Below are positions 13,286 through 25,700 of a stretch of 64,000 bases of DNA, in pieces (position 1 is the stretch's first letter; each line of letters begins with the position of its first letter). Under the pieces are notes generated by a model, which saw nothing but the letters and a program-made list of their open reading frames with translations, had not been told where the DNA came from and did not search any database. Origin of the DNA: Cucumis sativus (lineage: Eukaryota; Streptophyta; Magnoliopsida; Cucurbitales; Cucurbitaceae); the NCBI RefSeq assembly GCF_000004075.3, contig NC_026655.2, positions 3,720,001-3,784,000 on the forward strand, in the 5' to 3' direction. A program made the translations under genes and the position numbers.

Positions 13286-13552
13286 ATGGCAACTCCGTCC
13301 ACCTCTGAGATCCTCTCGCTCTTTCGTTCTCTCCTGCGAACCGCCCGTCAATTTCCTGATTACAACATCAGAGAATACATCAAACGCCGTACCATTGATT
13401 CTTTCCGAGAAAATCAGACCCTCTCCGACGCTTCATCCATCTCCTCCGTCTACGCTGGCGGCAGAGCTCAGCTCGAGGTTGCCAAGCGCCAGGCCATTGT
13501 TTACTCTCTTTACGCGCCTAAGGTCAAGAGTATCATGGATGTCAACCATTGA
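13286..13552 (+). CDS. ISD11: ISD11 / LYRM4-like LYR-motif protein (88 aa)
   Basis: ISD11 is a small mitochondrial matrix protein that binds and stabilises the cysteine desulfurase Nfs1 together with acyl carrier protein, in the first step of Fe-S cluster assembly. The gene is a single exon. The protein opens with SEILSLFRSLLRTARQFPDYN, in which the LYR-family helix appears with LFR at the tripeptide and RTARQF as the following signature. YIKRRTIDSFRENQ then gives the conserved arginine and the phenylalanine typical of the family. Length is normal for ISD11. Proteins of this group usually lack a classical cleavable presequence, and none is obvious here. The gene lies tail-to-tail with the SNAP33 gene. 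Confidence 0.9.
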   Translation: MATPSTSEILSLFRSLLRTARQFPDYNIREYIKRRTIDSFRENQTLSDASSISSVYAGGRAQLEVAKRQAIVYSLYAPKVKSIMDVNH

Positions 13553-14439
13553 TTTCCATTTCTTTTTTTTCTTTTTCTTTTTTTATGGTTCGATGAATTT
13601 GTAGTGTTTGACAATTTTTGTGAGGATTGAACTGTAAACTTACGTTCTGTTGTTATTAATTATGAGCAAAGTATTTTCCATCCCATCCTGAAATTCTCTT
13701 GCGAGTTTAATTCCGAAAGGGAAATTAGGGATTTTTTTTTCCCTTTTCGCCAATTTATCCAGTCGTAGGTATGCATTCCTGGGTTTCTCTTCTGGGTTTT
13801 AATGAAATAATGTCCGATCATCCAATTGAAATTCAGAATGTTAATGAATCATGTTTGGGATATGAACGTTATTACTTTGGAGAAATACTTTGTCCATTTC
13901 AATATTTAACTCAATAAAAAAAATTGGTTGCTTTGAGGTTGAATCTTGCAACTGATCTTTTGCAGGACTCTTATGATTTAGCTGATACCATAATGTTTTC
14001 ATACGTATCCTGGAATAGAATTGATTTGCCAGGAACTTATTTCACCTCGTTTGAGCTCATTTCAGCTTGAAAGTATGAAGAATACTTGTTTGCTTAAATT
14101 TAAGTTCTTTATAAAGAAGGCATTGTTGCATCTTTGTTCGTATCACTTTAGACCGATCAGAACTTGGATCATTAAAAATTCCCGTGTTCGAAAATGCACG
14201 ATTCTAGTTGATTAACAGTTGGTATACATGGCTCAAGGTGAATTATGCTTGGAACTATTGAATCAGTGCAGTTACTTTCTAGTACTAATGAAGTATTTAT
14301 TGATCTCAAGTAAAGGAAAATGTCATCAAGAACAGGGGGCATAATGATATGCCTCAAAGCAAAAAGAAAACAAAGCCAAGAAAACGGAAGATGCAAATAA
14401 GCATCAGCCGGCCAACTGCAACAGTGAGGACCTTGAACT
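13553..14439. other. Convergent intergenic region (ISD11 and SNAP33 3' ends)
   Basis: This is the shared 3' flank of two convergent genes. A T-rich tract at 13560-13585 follows the ISD11 stop codon. The rest is AT-rich and shows no exon on either strand. Confidence 0.5.
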
Positions 14440-15915
14440 CTATTTTCCAAGCAAACGACGACCGCGTCGGTTGGCATCTTTAACTCGGTCACCAAGCACC
14501 TCAACATCAACAGAAGCATGATCCAGAGCAACGTTCTGCCTGTAATAAGCACAACAGCTCATCTCAATTTCCAATATACACCTAGTCCTTTTGTTTTTCT
14601 CTTGCAAGAAAGATCCAAGTTTTTCAGGAAGATATAAGATGGAAACAAACCTGTCCATTTCACTACCCATGTCAACAGCCATTTCCTTCAGTTGTACCAA
14701 GATATCGCTCATATCAGATAGTGCATCATCTTGCTTCATCTTTTCTACCTGTTTCATGTATAATTTTGAAACACACAGCTTATGTGAGATGAATGATACT
14801 GCGCCTTGGGAATGATAAATATGCTTTTTGGGCAACATGGTACAGAATTGTTTAAGACTATACTTAAGCGAAAAGCAAATACAATAATTCATGCCCTGTT
14901 TAAATGTCATTGACTGCTTTTAAGTAATTGTTCATAGATAGCAAATACAAACCTCAACTTTTTGAATTGCATTGGTAGGTTCAGCAAATGCAGCTTTTGT
15001 ACTGGTCCTCTCCTTATGATGAGTCAATCCTAACCTTTCCTTCTGCTCTAAATGGTTGCCCTTTCTTCTTACTAAATCATCTACAAATTATGCATAAGCA
15101 AATAAACAGATCAGTTGGACAGAATTCACCAAGTGCCAATCTAACCCAAAATCTCATGAGCAGAACAATCATGGTGAACATGGAAAGAAAAGAAGCTAAC
15201 CTGAGCTTATAATAGGTCCTGAGATTGGTCGAGTTTTCTTTGGCTTCCAAGTCTTAGAGAATATTCCTCCTAGATTTCCCAGCAGTTTCTCTCCCTGATA
15301 TTGCATTCATGAAAGGAAAAAGGTTCAGAAAAGTAATTCGTCAAATAAAAAAAGAAATGCTTATAATTATACATGTAAAGTTAACGCTAGTAATTTTCTA
15401 AACCATGAAACACCAAGAATTTCAAAAGTGAACAAATCGTAGTTCGAACATACCCGACTGAGATCATAATCGATGTCAGCAGCAACCATATGAGTCCTGG
15501 TAATTTGCTCACCCTGGTGATGCAATGCAACCAAAGTTTGAGTAGCATCCTCCCTTATCTCTTCAGCAATCTTTAAACAGCCATTCACTGCTTTTGTTGT
15601 CTCTTCAGCTTTATAAACAGCATAATTCTCCAGTTCCTGTACTGATTGGTTTTCTACTCCTCCTGAGTCACGAAAATCATTCTTGTACTTGTTCCTTTCT
15701 GACCAAGTTGTTGAACTTGAAGAAGAGGGGGCATGTCCATGATCATCATCAAAAGGATTGGAACTAAACTTCTCCGTCAGTAATGAAGGGTCTGAGGAAG
15801 TTCTTTGTGAAGAAACCAGGTTTTGCTTAGCTTTAACATCATCATCAGACTCAATAGGGTTTGGGGTGGAACTATGTTTTCCTAACCTAAAATGAACCTT
15901 CCTTGAACCAAACAT
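14440..15915 (-). CDS. SNAP33: SNAP25-homologous SNARE, SNAP33/SNAP29 type (5 exons, 293 aa)
   Basis: SNAP33 supplies the Qb and Qc helices of the plasma-membrane SNARE complex, pairing with syntaxins such as KNOLLE/SYP111 and PEN1/SYP121 in cytokinesis and defence secretion. Exons in transcript order are 15454-15915, 15201-15294, 14953-15080, 14651-14748 and 14440-14539, 882 bases in frame. The start MFGSRKVHFRLGKH and an acidic, serine-rich N-terminal third including SNPFDDDHGH are typical. The Qb SNARE helix runs from about residue 105 (NYAVYKAEETTKAVNGCLKI) to DYDLSR at the end of exon 1. The linker holds GEKLLGNLGGIFSKTWKPKK. The Qc helix (ALSDMSDILVQLKEMAVDMG, then LDHASVDVEVLGDRVKDANR) leads to the terminal GRRLLGK. 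There is no membrane segment, as expected. Synteny favours SNAP33 over SNAP29, but sequence alone cannot fully decide. Confidence 0.93.
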
Positions 15916-17330
15916 TTTCCCGATAGCTAGAATGTCAAAATTGGCTTTAATGTAAACGGAACAAAGTAATCCAATAGGTTAATGGTTTTTTCCTGAAAAA
16001 GCAAGGCACCACAATCATGTCAGCAGAAGAAATAAAATACAACAAGAGACAAATTTATCAAAACAATCAATTTCATTAAAGTTAAAACGAGGAAGAGATG
16101 TTCTAGGATTTAGCTTTTTATTTAAGTAAAACATCAAACAGGTTGGATACAAATTGATTTAATAAGAAGAAATAGATGGATGTAGATCAGAACAGTTAAT
16201 GGCACGATCGAAAACTAAAAGGGTACAACAAGTTAACTAAGAAAATCATGTAAAAGTCCAAGGAGGAAGATGGTGATCAAAACCCAGATACAAAAATCCA
16301 AGAAAGAAAAGAAAACAGTGAAAAGAAAAACTAAAGTACCTTGAGAGAGTTCAGAAAACGAAGAGAATGGAACTATTTCACGAACCCAAAATCAAAGAAA
16401 CTGCAAAAATCAGAACCCAATTGTAGAATTTAAAGTGGCAATAAAGGACTTGAGCAATGAGAAGAAAAATCAATAAAGAAACCGCGTATCAGTAAATTGT
16501 TGAAAAGGGCACCTGCGAAGAAAGAAGATGAGCAATGAAGAAGACAACCTTGACCTCATAAACCGCTAAATTGACCTTTTGGATTAAAAAGGAAAAAGGA
16601 ACAAATGGCGTCGATGGATTTGGTCAAACATTAGGGAGCGATAGATAACAATCTCAGTGTGAAATTCAACTGTTGATTGCTTTTGAAAATACAATTGCTT
16701 CACTTCAAACGCTCGGAAGGTTCCATCAGTTGCAATTTTCTAACCCAACAGGTGTGAGAAATTTTGAAAATGTTTATATAAATTTTTGAAAGGTTAGAAC
16801 TAAATTTGTAGTTTTAGAACTTTTAACAACCAAATAATTACAATTCATAGCTAGTCATGCTTGGATTATAAGTCTTCCTTTTCATGTGACATCATTAATG
16901 TCATTGGACTTTTTTTTGTTGTTAAAGATATGTCATTAGACTTAAACATCAATATTTTTGTCCATTTTAATCTTTTAACTAAAGAAGTAAGAAAATAACC
17001 ATTTTATCAACTTAGCAATAGCCAAATCCATAAATTTTATCCAATTATGATATTACAAGAGTAGAACACTTCAAAAAAAAACTCGTAAGTTTATTTGTCT
17101 CGGTCAAATTGGCTGACCTCAACACCCGAGTTTCAGAAAAATTTAGTGATGCTCAACCTAGCTTTATTATTTGTTAATTGCTTAGCTAGAAAATAGTGTC
17201 AATAATCATTTGATCCTTCAACTTTATATTGTATTGTGCAATAGTGTAATGAGATGAACTGACTTGTTTTCTTTTTACACAATCATTATTTATGTACCGA
17301 ATAAAAAGGTCACCAAACGAACCACCAGTT
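15916..17330. other. SNAP33 leader and upstream intergenic region
   Basis: The SNAP33 transcript probably carries a leader intron at about 15993-16339: on the minus strand a CAAG/GTACTT donor at 16340 pairs with a TTTTCAG acceptor at 15993. Beyond about 16700 the DNA is AT-rich and gene-free. The stretch around 17240-17280 already resembles DNA near 21970-22010, so the duplicated segment described below may begin there. Confidence 0.5.
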
Positions 17331-17339
17331 TATTTGGCA

Positions 17340-19290
17340 GAAACAGAAATGAGTAGATAACCAATGAGTGAATTCAAAAACAAATACATATATCTCTATA
17401 ACAGTGAGAAAATTATGACAAACCAACACTGTTAATAGACACTGATCAAAGATTCAGAATCAAAGCTGTCAGGAAGAACTGTGGCAAAGCAAATCTACTT
17501 CATATTCCTGATTGAAGAAACAAATAGCAAAACATTATACCACAACTCCTCATCATCAACAAAAAATACATGTGTGTTTCCTCAGTAAAGACGCCCAGTT
17601 CGATGCAAGCCCCGGGCTTGCACTCTTTTTCAAGCAAATCGGTAATTTGGTACCTTAGCTTTAGCCATTTCTTGAGCAAAGTCCTCTGCTTCTTCTTTTT
17701 TGCTTTCAACTTCTCTTCTCTTAACTCCTCCTGTCAAGTGTCAATCACTAGAAAGTTAAAACCTGGCGGTTTCAAATAAAGCAGATATCATGTTGCCTAG
17801 AAGAACCAATTTGATTCTAAAGGCAGCACAAATTTTGGAAAAAGCAAATGGGGTCTCCTTGAAAATCTTACATTAGGACCAGATATGTCATGAGATAGTA
17901 ATCCAGCTTAGGACAGGGAAGGGTTGTTATTTAAAACTTGGAAGGAAAGTAGGTACGGAGTAGACAAAAATACAATGCACCAACAAAAAGTAACTTCATC
18001 AGGATCATAACTCAGAATAACCGGCAGCCAACAAATAAAATCTATTAAAACTATGCCAAGGCCAACATTTTAGAAGAAAACTTCACCATAACCAACTTAG
18101 AAGTGGTCTCCAACTGATTACTATACAGAGAATTTCCTGTACCTATTTCCTCGGTGCAGTTTGTCAATTCCTTCTCCAAGCTTTCAATGCGTAGCTTGCC
18201 TTCCTTATGTGCTTCTGATAAGGAGTTCACATGGCTGCATCAGACAAATTTAAAGGTCACGAAGTTCATCTGGATGATAATGCAAATGCCTACAAATGTA
18301 GATGAACTGACTGCCTGCAAAAGGAATACAAAGTTACAGTATGTAACAATCTCGATTCACCAAATTCATCCAAATAACTGTTGAGGAGATGAAAAAACAT
18401 TGAACACATTAAAGAATAAAGACACCCCATCACATTCTGCACATTAAAAGAGGAAAAACATTCAGCGTGAAACTTGCCCTCATCAGTTAAAAGCTTTTAG
18501 GCCGAGAATCTATTACTGTGTTCTCTTTCTTTAGCTGCATAATTAAAAATGATACCAATTATAGAAAAAGATTAAAGGAGCCGAAAAAGGCAGAAATCTA
18601 TCACATTTGCCTAAATGTACAGGACACAGTACTTGGGAACATTAATGCCTTTTCTTATTCTAACAAAAAAGGGACTTTCTGTCCAAACCTGAGCCAATGA
18701 ATGTGAAATTATGAGGATCAACAAGAAGGATACTTCCAAGTTCCTACAACTTGAAGCAACCACTTCTAATAATTTTAATTTCCATACTCGCATCACGAGA
18801 GAAACTCTAAGCAAGTAGACAGAAAATATACCCGTCCACATCTTGTCTCAATCCCTAAACCCTAAACATCTAGAACCATCAGAAAACAGTAAAACACATA
18901 ATTATTTGCAGCGATTGCTTAAGCATGACCATGAAGAAATTCCCATAAGGGAGCTAATAGGGAGCTAAAAGGATAAAAAGGGAAAACCCAACTATAGTTT
19001 TCATTCATAAATGGGACTTTTTTTAAAAAAAATGTCCATTTCAATTTTGAAAAAGAGGTATACGGCTGGGCCAAAAGTAAAGAACCTCCATCCCTTTCCT
19101 GCTGACAAACAATTACAGGTCCAATCAAAGAAGGATAATACAATTCAACGAATTCATCGCGACAAGCCAAAAAATTGAGCAATACTTTGCTTTTGTCTAC
19201 CGGGAGAGGAAAAAGATTACACTGGAAAGTACCTTAACGGAAGCGAACTTTATCCTCCGATGAGTGAGTACCAGAGAATATCATCGCAAG
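17340..19290 (-). pseudogene. Decayed copy of the long coiled-coil gene at 22733-26716
   Basis: The segment aligns by eye, in the same orientation, with the gene at 22733-26716 in both exons and introns, but nearly every exon is damaged. Exon 1 (19233-19284) reads from an ATG through SSEDKVRFR and then hits TAA just before the splice donor. Most of exon 2, including the NWPCPLC part, is deleted. Exon 3 (about 18476-18535) has an in-frame TAA after PKSF, and its GTAAGT donor has become GCAAGT. Exon 4 (about 18143-18232) lacks 11 bases near its start, breaking the frame. The DNA matching exons 5 and 6 is missing. Exon 7 (about 17600-17725) has gained bases in an A-rich run and is frameshifted. 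Exon 8 is missing. It cannot encode the parent protein. Confidence 0.88.
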
Positions 19291-19446
19291 AAAACGTGCA
19301 AGTAAGAGAATTCGAATCCTCGACAGCAATGCAAAAAATAAATCAAAATTGATTTGGTTTCCGATAATTGGTCGGGTCCCATCCCATCGTCAGCCAATCA
19401 GATATTTTATTTTTGGAAAAGAATTGTAAATGCTTCGTATGTGACC

Positions 19447-20149
19447 ATGATTGGTTCAGTTATGGCTTCCTGAATCCGACGCCTTTTTGAAGATTGGACC
19501 TCAAAACACTCAAACTCCAAGCTGAAATTTCTTCTCCGAACCCAGTCTGACTTATCGGTGAATTCAAGATCCTCAATGGTTGCAGCGCAGTAGCAAAGAG
19601 TCACATTCATTTGGCCCGTGGAGCAGCCGCATCTTTCCAGATCTCTCTTTCACAATGCTACCACTGAAATCCTCACCCATCCAATCCTCTCAATCACCTG
19701 CTGCAAATTTTCCGTCGACCACCCCGATGAAATCAACAACGGCGGCGACTATCCAAATGTTGAAAGTCAACCGCCGCGTATGGCCGTCGTCGATGCCAAT
19801 TGCGTAAAAATCGTGGTGTTCGACGGCGAATTTACAGCAAGTGATCGAGAGAATTGGACGGCTTAGAGAAATCCGTGGTGGTCGACGGCGAACTTGCAGC
19901 ATATAATCGAGAGGATTGGACGGCCGAGGAATTCATTAATTGGTAGCATTGTTGTGAAAGAGAGTTCTGCGAAGAAACCGCTGCTTCACGGCGAAATGAA
20001 TGTCACTCTCCGCCACAGACCTTGAATTCACCGATAACTCATACTCGCTTCGGCACCGGAAATTTCGACTTGGAGCTCGTTTCCTGGTCGGATTATGGAA
20101 CAAACAAAAAAAGGCTTCGGATTCAAGAAACGATAATCGAACCGTTCAT
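19447..20149. repeat. Long imperfect inverted repeat (foldback) with an extra internal copy
   Basis: The left arm (about 19447-19745) reappears as its reverse complement in the right arm (about 19870-20149). Matching landmarks include TGAATCCGACGCCTTTTT on the left against TGAATCCGAAGCCTTTTTTT on the complement of the right, TTATCGGTGAATTCAAG in both, CACTTTGTGAAAG-side blocks around TTTCACAATGCTACCA, and CCAATCCTCTC followed by a GTCGACCACC block. The spacer holds one more copy of the GTCGACGGCGAA unit (about 19815-19863), direct with respect to the right arm. A frame on the minus strand of the left arm contains LEFTDKSDW and SSKRRRIQEAI, and the right arm read on + gives a similar LEFTDNSY, so the arms may derive from a coding fragment that I cannot identify. 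Confidence 0.8.
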
Positions 20150-20159
20150 GCTCAAGATC

Positions 20160-22732
20160 AACCTTCAAATTTGTGATGTATATATATACATCGATACGTA
20201 ATACGTCCACCTTTTTTATCTTCACAAGTGGTGACAATTTCTAAAGACTTTCCTAATACCTTCACTACAAATTACAATTTTATTTTTTATTTTTCTTAAA
20301 CAAATAATATAATTCAATTAGGAAATTTCTCATTTCCCATTTTTATTTACCATTTGGACAATTTTGTTACAAAATTTGCTCTTTTTAAATTCCTTATTTT
20401 GAAATTTGTAACAATTCTCCCGAATTAAATATCAAATTTTATTATTATATGATATGATGTTGAGTTTGTATTTTATAAAAATATTGAGTTTCAATTTATC
20501 TTTTTTACTTATAGAAATATCTTATTATATCCCAACACTAATTTCTATTCCAGTCGGTCAAATTTTTGTTACAAGGTGATATAAGAAAATAGTTTGAGTT
20601 CAATTATGGAAATGGCAAAAAAAAAAAAATTTAGAAAAAACATCTTATAACAAATAATTAAGTATATCTATCAGATTGTTATCCACTATTAAATTTGTTA
20701 TTTTTATAAAAAAAAAATTTGCTATTTTTACAAACACCCGTTAAAATATCGTCATAAAGTGCAATGAGATATTAAAGTGAAGCTTAACAGATAGAAAAGC
20801 CAAAGAAAAGATTAGACGATAACGAGTTAGCTTGAACAGATGCATTAAACTATATATTCAATCACACGTCAGCCTTTTTTTAATTTATATTTTTTTCAAC
20901 CATTCTTATGGGATGGACTTAACGATCATCACACATACTTTGTACAATATCTTTATCAAAATCTTAGACCAAGTTTTATTTTAATTCTTTTTTTTTTTTA
21001 CAACTAGCACTTTCATTTTAAATTTTGCATAAATATTCTCTTGGAAGCAATTTTTTATTTAATATTAGTACAATTTATGTAATGTTTTTTTTAATCCGAA
21101 AACAAAAGGTTTAATATTTATTTATAATTATATCGTTCGACTTAAAATAAAAAATTTGAATAGATTGTTGTATTTAAACAATAGAAACTCAATTATGTAA
21201 GGTATTTAAAAGTATAAAAGTCAAATTAATTAATAAGCAGGAAAGTTGTAGGATTATGGCACATTTAAGCCAATAATTTATTTGGGTGGTGTTTAATGAA
21301 AAATATTAGTTATAACCAAATATTAATTAAGAAATAATCTTTTTTTTTTTGTGTGTGTTTAAGCCAATAATTTTTGTAAATGATTTCAACTTTTGTTCAC
21401 TTACAGTAATTCGTCATTTTAACCATCAAGTCCTAGCTTCAATATGTTCAATTTTTCCACCTGCATTTAATTACAATACATTTTCAAAAAGAAATAATAA
21501 CAATTCGCCACTTTTCATACAAGTTTTGTTGTATATGGAAGAATATGTCCACCACGTGGTAGAGAAGACAGTTTCAAATCGTAACGTCATGAATCCTAAT
21601 TCAAAATGTGAGGAAGTGTTTGGTGAATGAAAGTGTGTGAACCGTGTTTGGTAATAGAAGGAAAATGGGAAGAAAGGCTTTCCGTATTGAACTAATCCAA
21701 TCCTAATGCTTTGACTGGTACATCTTTCGATTTGTTTGAACCGTCTCATCATTCTAAAAGCATCACCATCTTGATGTGACACTGATTTCTTTGACATCGA
21801 CGAGTGTTTTGAGAGATTATGGGGTATACTTTTGTGTCTTTTTTCGTATTTTTATTTTATTATTAACTTTTTCAAACCGTCTAAATTCATAAAGGATGAT
21901 GATATATAAATTTGATAATTTTGTAAGTTATTAGTAAGCTTATGATATTTTTGTAATTTAATCTTTTTATGATATTAACTGATTTGTTTCTTTTTTACAC
22001 AATCTTTAGGCGCCTGTTTCTGGCCATCAACTTGCTAGAGTTGCTGCATCCTAGGGTAGTCGACTGGGTAGATTTGTTTCGTTCGTCCTCGGAGGAGGGG
22101 GGGTGGGGTTTCTGATTGTGTCCCTTCTGGTTTTTTTCAGCCTAACATCACTGGTCAACAGACTCAGCACCAATTTTCTCGTATTATTAATTTTAGACAC
22201 AGTTAATTTGGCAAAACAAGATGAATAGAAGTAATGAGATGATTAAGAAAAAAACATGGAATGGGTGAATTCAAAACTTCCCGTATAACAAGATGCACAA
22301 ATCCAGCATTCATGTTTCAAATACAAAAATAGACAGATATCTACAACAGTGAGGGAAATGTGGCAAACCAACACTCTGAGAAAAGCCACTCTGATAAATA
22401 AATAAAAAATCAAAATCAGAGCTGCCAGAAAAGACAGTGACAAAGCAAATCTACTTCACATTCCTGATTGCAGCAAACAATGGGCAGAACCTTATAGCAC
22501 AACTCCATTTATGGAACCTACTATCTTTCTTTATAATCATCTATAAGTGCATGTCTTATTTTGCAGTGAAATTCACCAGTTCTGTACCAAAGGCACTCAT
22601 TGCAAAGTATGAGTTGGAGCAAACGAATGAGAAAGAGGTAAGTTACAAGAATGATGACATTAGTAAAGCAATGCAATGCAAACCTCTTATTTACATTCTT
22701 TCTCAAGCAGCTTTTAATTGATACGCCAGCTA
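20160..22732. other. AT-rich intergenic region with low-complexity runs
   Basis: No gene was found. The DNA is strongly AT-rich with many homopolymer tracts, and from about 20400 to 20760 it resembles decayed intergenic repeats. A GC-richer block at about 22010-22190 stands out and is listed separately. From about 22200 onward the DNA aligns with the region beginning near 17330 and forms the 3' flank of the coiled-coil gene. Confidence 0.5.
22010..22190 (+). other. GC-rich insertion with protein-like frame, absent from the duplicate segment
   Basis: Comparison with the duplicate near 17270-17340 shows matching DNA on both sides (TTTTTACACAATC on the left, a TTTGGCA block on the right) and about 150 unmatched bases in this copy. 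The insert includes a run of G at 22093-22100. Read on +, it gives a frame with RRLFLAINLLELLHPRVV and then DWVDLFRSSS before a TGA. The composition is unlike the surroundings. It may be the tail of a mobile-element gene, but I do not recognise the protein. Confidence 0.4.
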
Positions 22733-25700
22733 CTATATTTCCCGCATGCACCTTGCAACAGGAAATGATCTGTTTTGTCCTTTTAGAACCTGTAAAGAAG
22801 AAGCCGTTAGTTAATAAATAAACTTGGTGCTTGAAGTGGGATATAATCAACTTCAAACCAGGCATAATACCTGTGCCTCTAACTGGGCAATTCTCTGTAA
22901 AGATGCTTGCTCAATGCAAGCCCGACGCTTGCACTCTTCTTCAAGCAAACCAGTAATTTGGTACCTTAGCTCGGCCATTTCTTGAGCAAGGTCCTCTGCT
23001 TCTTCTTTTGCTTTCAACTTCTCCTCTCTTAACTCCTCCTGTCAAGTGTCAACTACTAGACGTTAAAACTTGGAGGCTTCAAATAAACAGAATCATATTG
23101 CCTAGAAGAACCAATTCACTGACAATTTGGTTTCTAAAGGCAGCTCAACATTTGGAAAAAGCAAATGCGGTCTCCATGAGAAACTTGCATCTTTCTGTTA
23201 GAAATCAGAGACGATCATACGCATCATACCTTGAGTTGCTCCACAAGAAGTTCATAATCTAGTATCTGCTTTTTCATCACATCCATTTTGGCTTCTGAAT
23301 TGGCATCTGCAAATAGTGCAACTGCTAATTTTGGAAGAAGATGGCCTAAGACATCGCCACAACTGTCATAAAAAATAATAATATGTAAATGGTGGGCCAA
23401 GAATTTCCATCCACTTCTAAATAAGCATTTCCAAAGTGTACTAATGGATTCTCTAGGACCAGATATGTCAAGATAGTAATCAGCTTTCACTCTTCACGGA
23501 GGGAAGGGTGTTTATTTATAACTTAGAAGGAAAGCAGGTACCGAGTAAACAAAAATATGATGGCACCAACGAAAAGTAACTTCATCAGGATCATAACTCA
23601 AAATAACTGTCAGCCAATGCAACAAAGAAAATCTGGACCCTACATAATCTATTAAAACTCTGTGAAGTCTGGGTTGTACCCAGCTTTTTGTACATCCATT
23701 GGTTTGTGCAGCCCAAACAGCATCCATTAAAAATTTGTCATGTATTATTTTTTTCAAAAAACAGAATTTTTTTTCTTTTACTATGTATGAAAAAAGGGAT
23801 GCATGGATGAGGTGCAGCCTATTAATTGCCCTTTTCCAAAAAGAAAACTTCACAATAACCATAGAAAACTATGATGAAAAGACCCTTACAAAGTAAGAAC
23901 CAACACGTATGGTCAACAATGAAGTTCTGGCACATGTCCCAAAGTAATGAAAATCCAGAGGCATAGACTGTGGATTTTAAAGTTAAATCATAAGTACCTA
24001 TTCTTAAGTATTGATGTTAACTTGCCATCTCGGTCATTCCTCATAGTATTTTGTGATCTCTCCTTGTTTTCAATCAATTCCTCAACGCTTCGACAAAATG
24101 TGGAGGCATTTCTTGTTGACACATCCAGCTCTCTTTGAAGTTCCTCATTTTCTGTCTCCAGAAACTTGACATTTCTCTGTGCATTCTGAAGCTCCTCAAT
24201 CAATCTATCCATTTTATCATTTTGACTAAGAGCTTCTTCCTGGAATTTCTTAGTTTCTATGTAACGTTGCTCCATGGCCAACATATCTAATTTCATACTC
24301 TCAATTTCGCATTGGGACTCCAATGTAATAGCTGAGATGGACTCCTCAAGTTTTTCTACATTGGAATTTGATTCTCGTAGCTCCTGTTCCTTGTCATCTA
24401 GTTTCTGCATCAAGAAAAGACACTCTGAGTTTGAACGTTTCACCTCTTCCTCTAACTTGCTAGCCTTTTCTTGCGAATGCTCCATATGCACTAATTTAAA
24501 TTCAAGGCTTTCAACGTGATCTACAAGGTAGGTTAATTCTGTGTTCCTTGTACATAGTTGATCCTGCAGGTAATCTGTGATGAATGTTGTTGTTGGACTA
24601 AGTTAAAAAAAGACTCATAAGAATGAATATGACGTCAAGAAAGGAGGGTAGCATGCTGACACAGACATTGAGCATGCCAGAAATTCAACAATCATCATTT
24701 TCTTAGAATCATTAACGACTAAAAAATGCAATAATATTCTACATGTCAGCCCTTAACGCAAACAATCAGTTGTCAGAAAAAATTATACACGTAAAAAAAT
24801 GACACTAAAAAAGAAACAATAAATAAAAGAACAAATAATTTCATAACTCAATATTGCTACAATTTAGGGTTATAAGAAGGTTTAAAAGAGAAAGAAAATG
24901 ACTATTCCTAAACTCCAATTCTAGGAGTTGACAATTAAGAAAAAAAAATTCAAAAATCACATAAGTTCATATGCACGGGCATACCTATGGATATCTATAA
25001 ACCCCAATACCAAACATGGAAAGTTTTTTAGTATTCTCTCTTCACAGTGTCCAGAGAGTAGTGAAAACAAAATCATATAAAGAATCTTTCTGCACACTAT
25101 ATCATAACAACAACAAATCACACCCTTTATTTTTCAGTGACAAAAATAATGGGTTAGAAAAGAAGATTTCAATGGTGAAGAGGATCGGGATTTTCATGGT
25201 GACCAGCAACCAGAGTTCCAAAAATAAGGAAATGAAGTCGTTTGTATAACTACCATTGAAAGAATTTTCATATCATTCATTCCAATATCTATTCAAACAC
25301 AACCTCTATAATAAATTATATTAGTCTTTACGTATTCGACTATCATTATTAAATGTCTATTTCAATCAGAAAAGCTAATTGGTAAGATAGACTTTTCAAT
25401 TTGGTCCATAACTGATTTTAAAAGGTTCCTCAAATGTTCAATTACAAAAGTCCAACTTAGAAGTGGCTGTACCTATTTCCTGAGTGCAGTTTGTTAACTC
25501 CTTCTCCAAGTTTTCAATGCGCAGCTTGTCTTCCTTACGTGCTTCCGATAAGGAGTTCACATGTAGTTCAAGCTGCTGCATCAGACAAAGTCAAAGCACA
25601 AAGTTTATTGGGATGATAAAAGAAATGTTTACATTATGTTTCAAGTGCACATTTTAGATGAACTGCGTAGGCATGTAAAAGGAATATAAAGTTAAAATAT

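Noticed and set aside
19407..19610. 67-codon frame on - with SSKRRRIQEAI
   Set aside because: It lies entirely in the left arm of the inverted repeat, and its counterpart in the right arm is not open in the same way. It is better treated as part of the repeat than as a gene.
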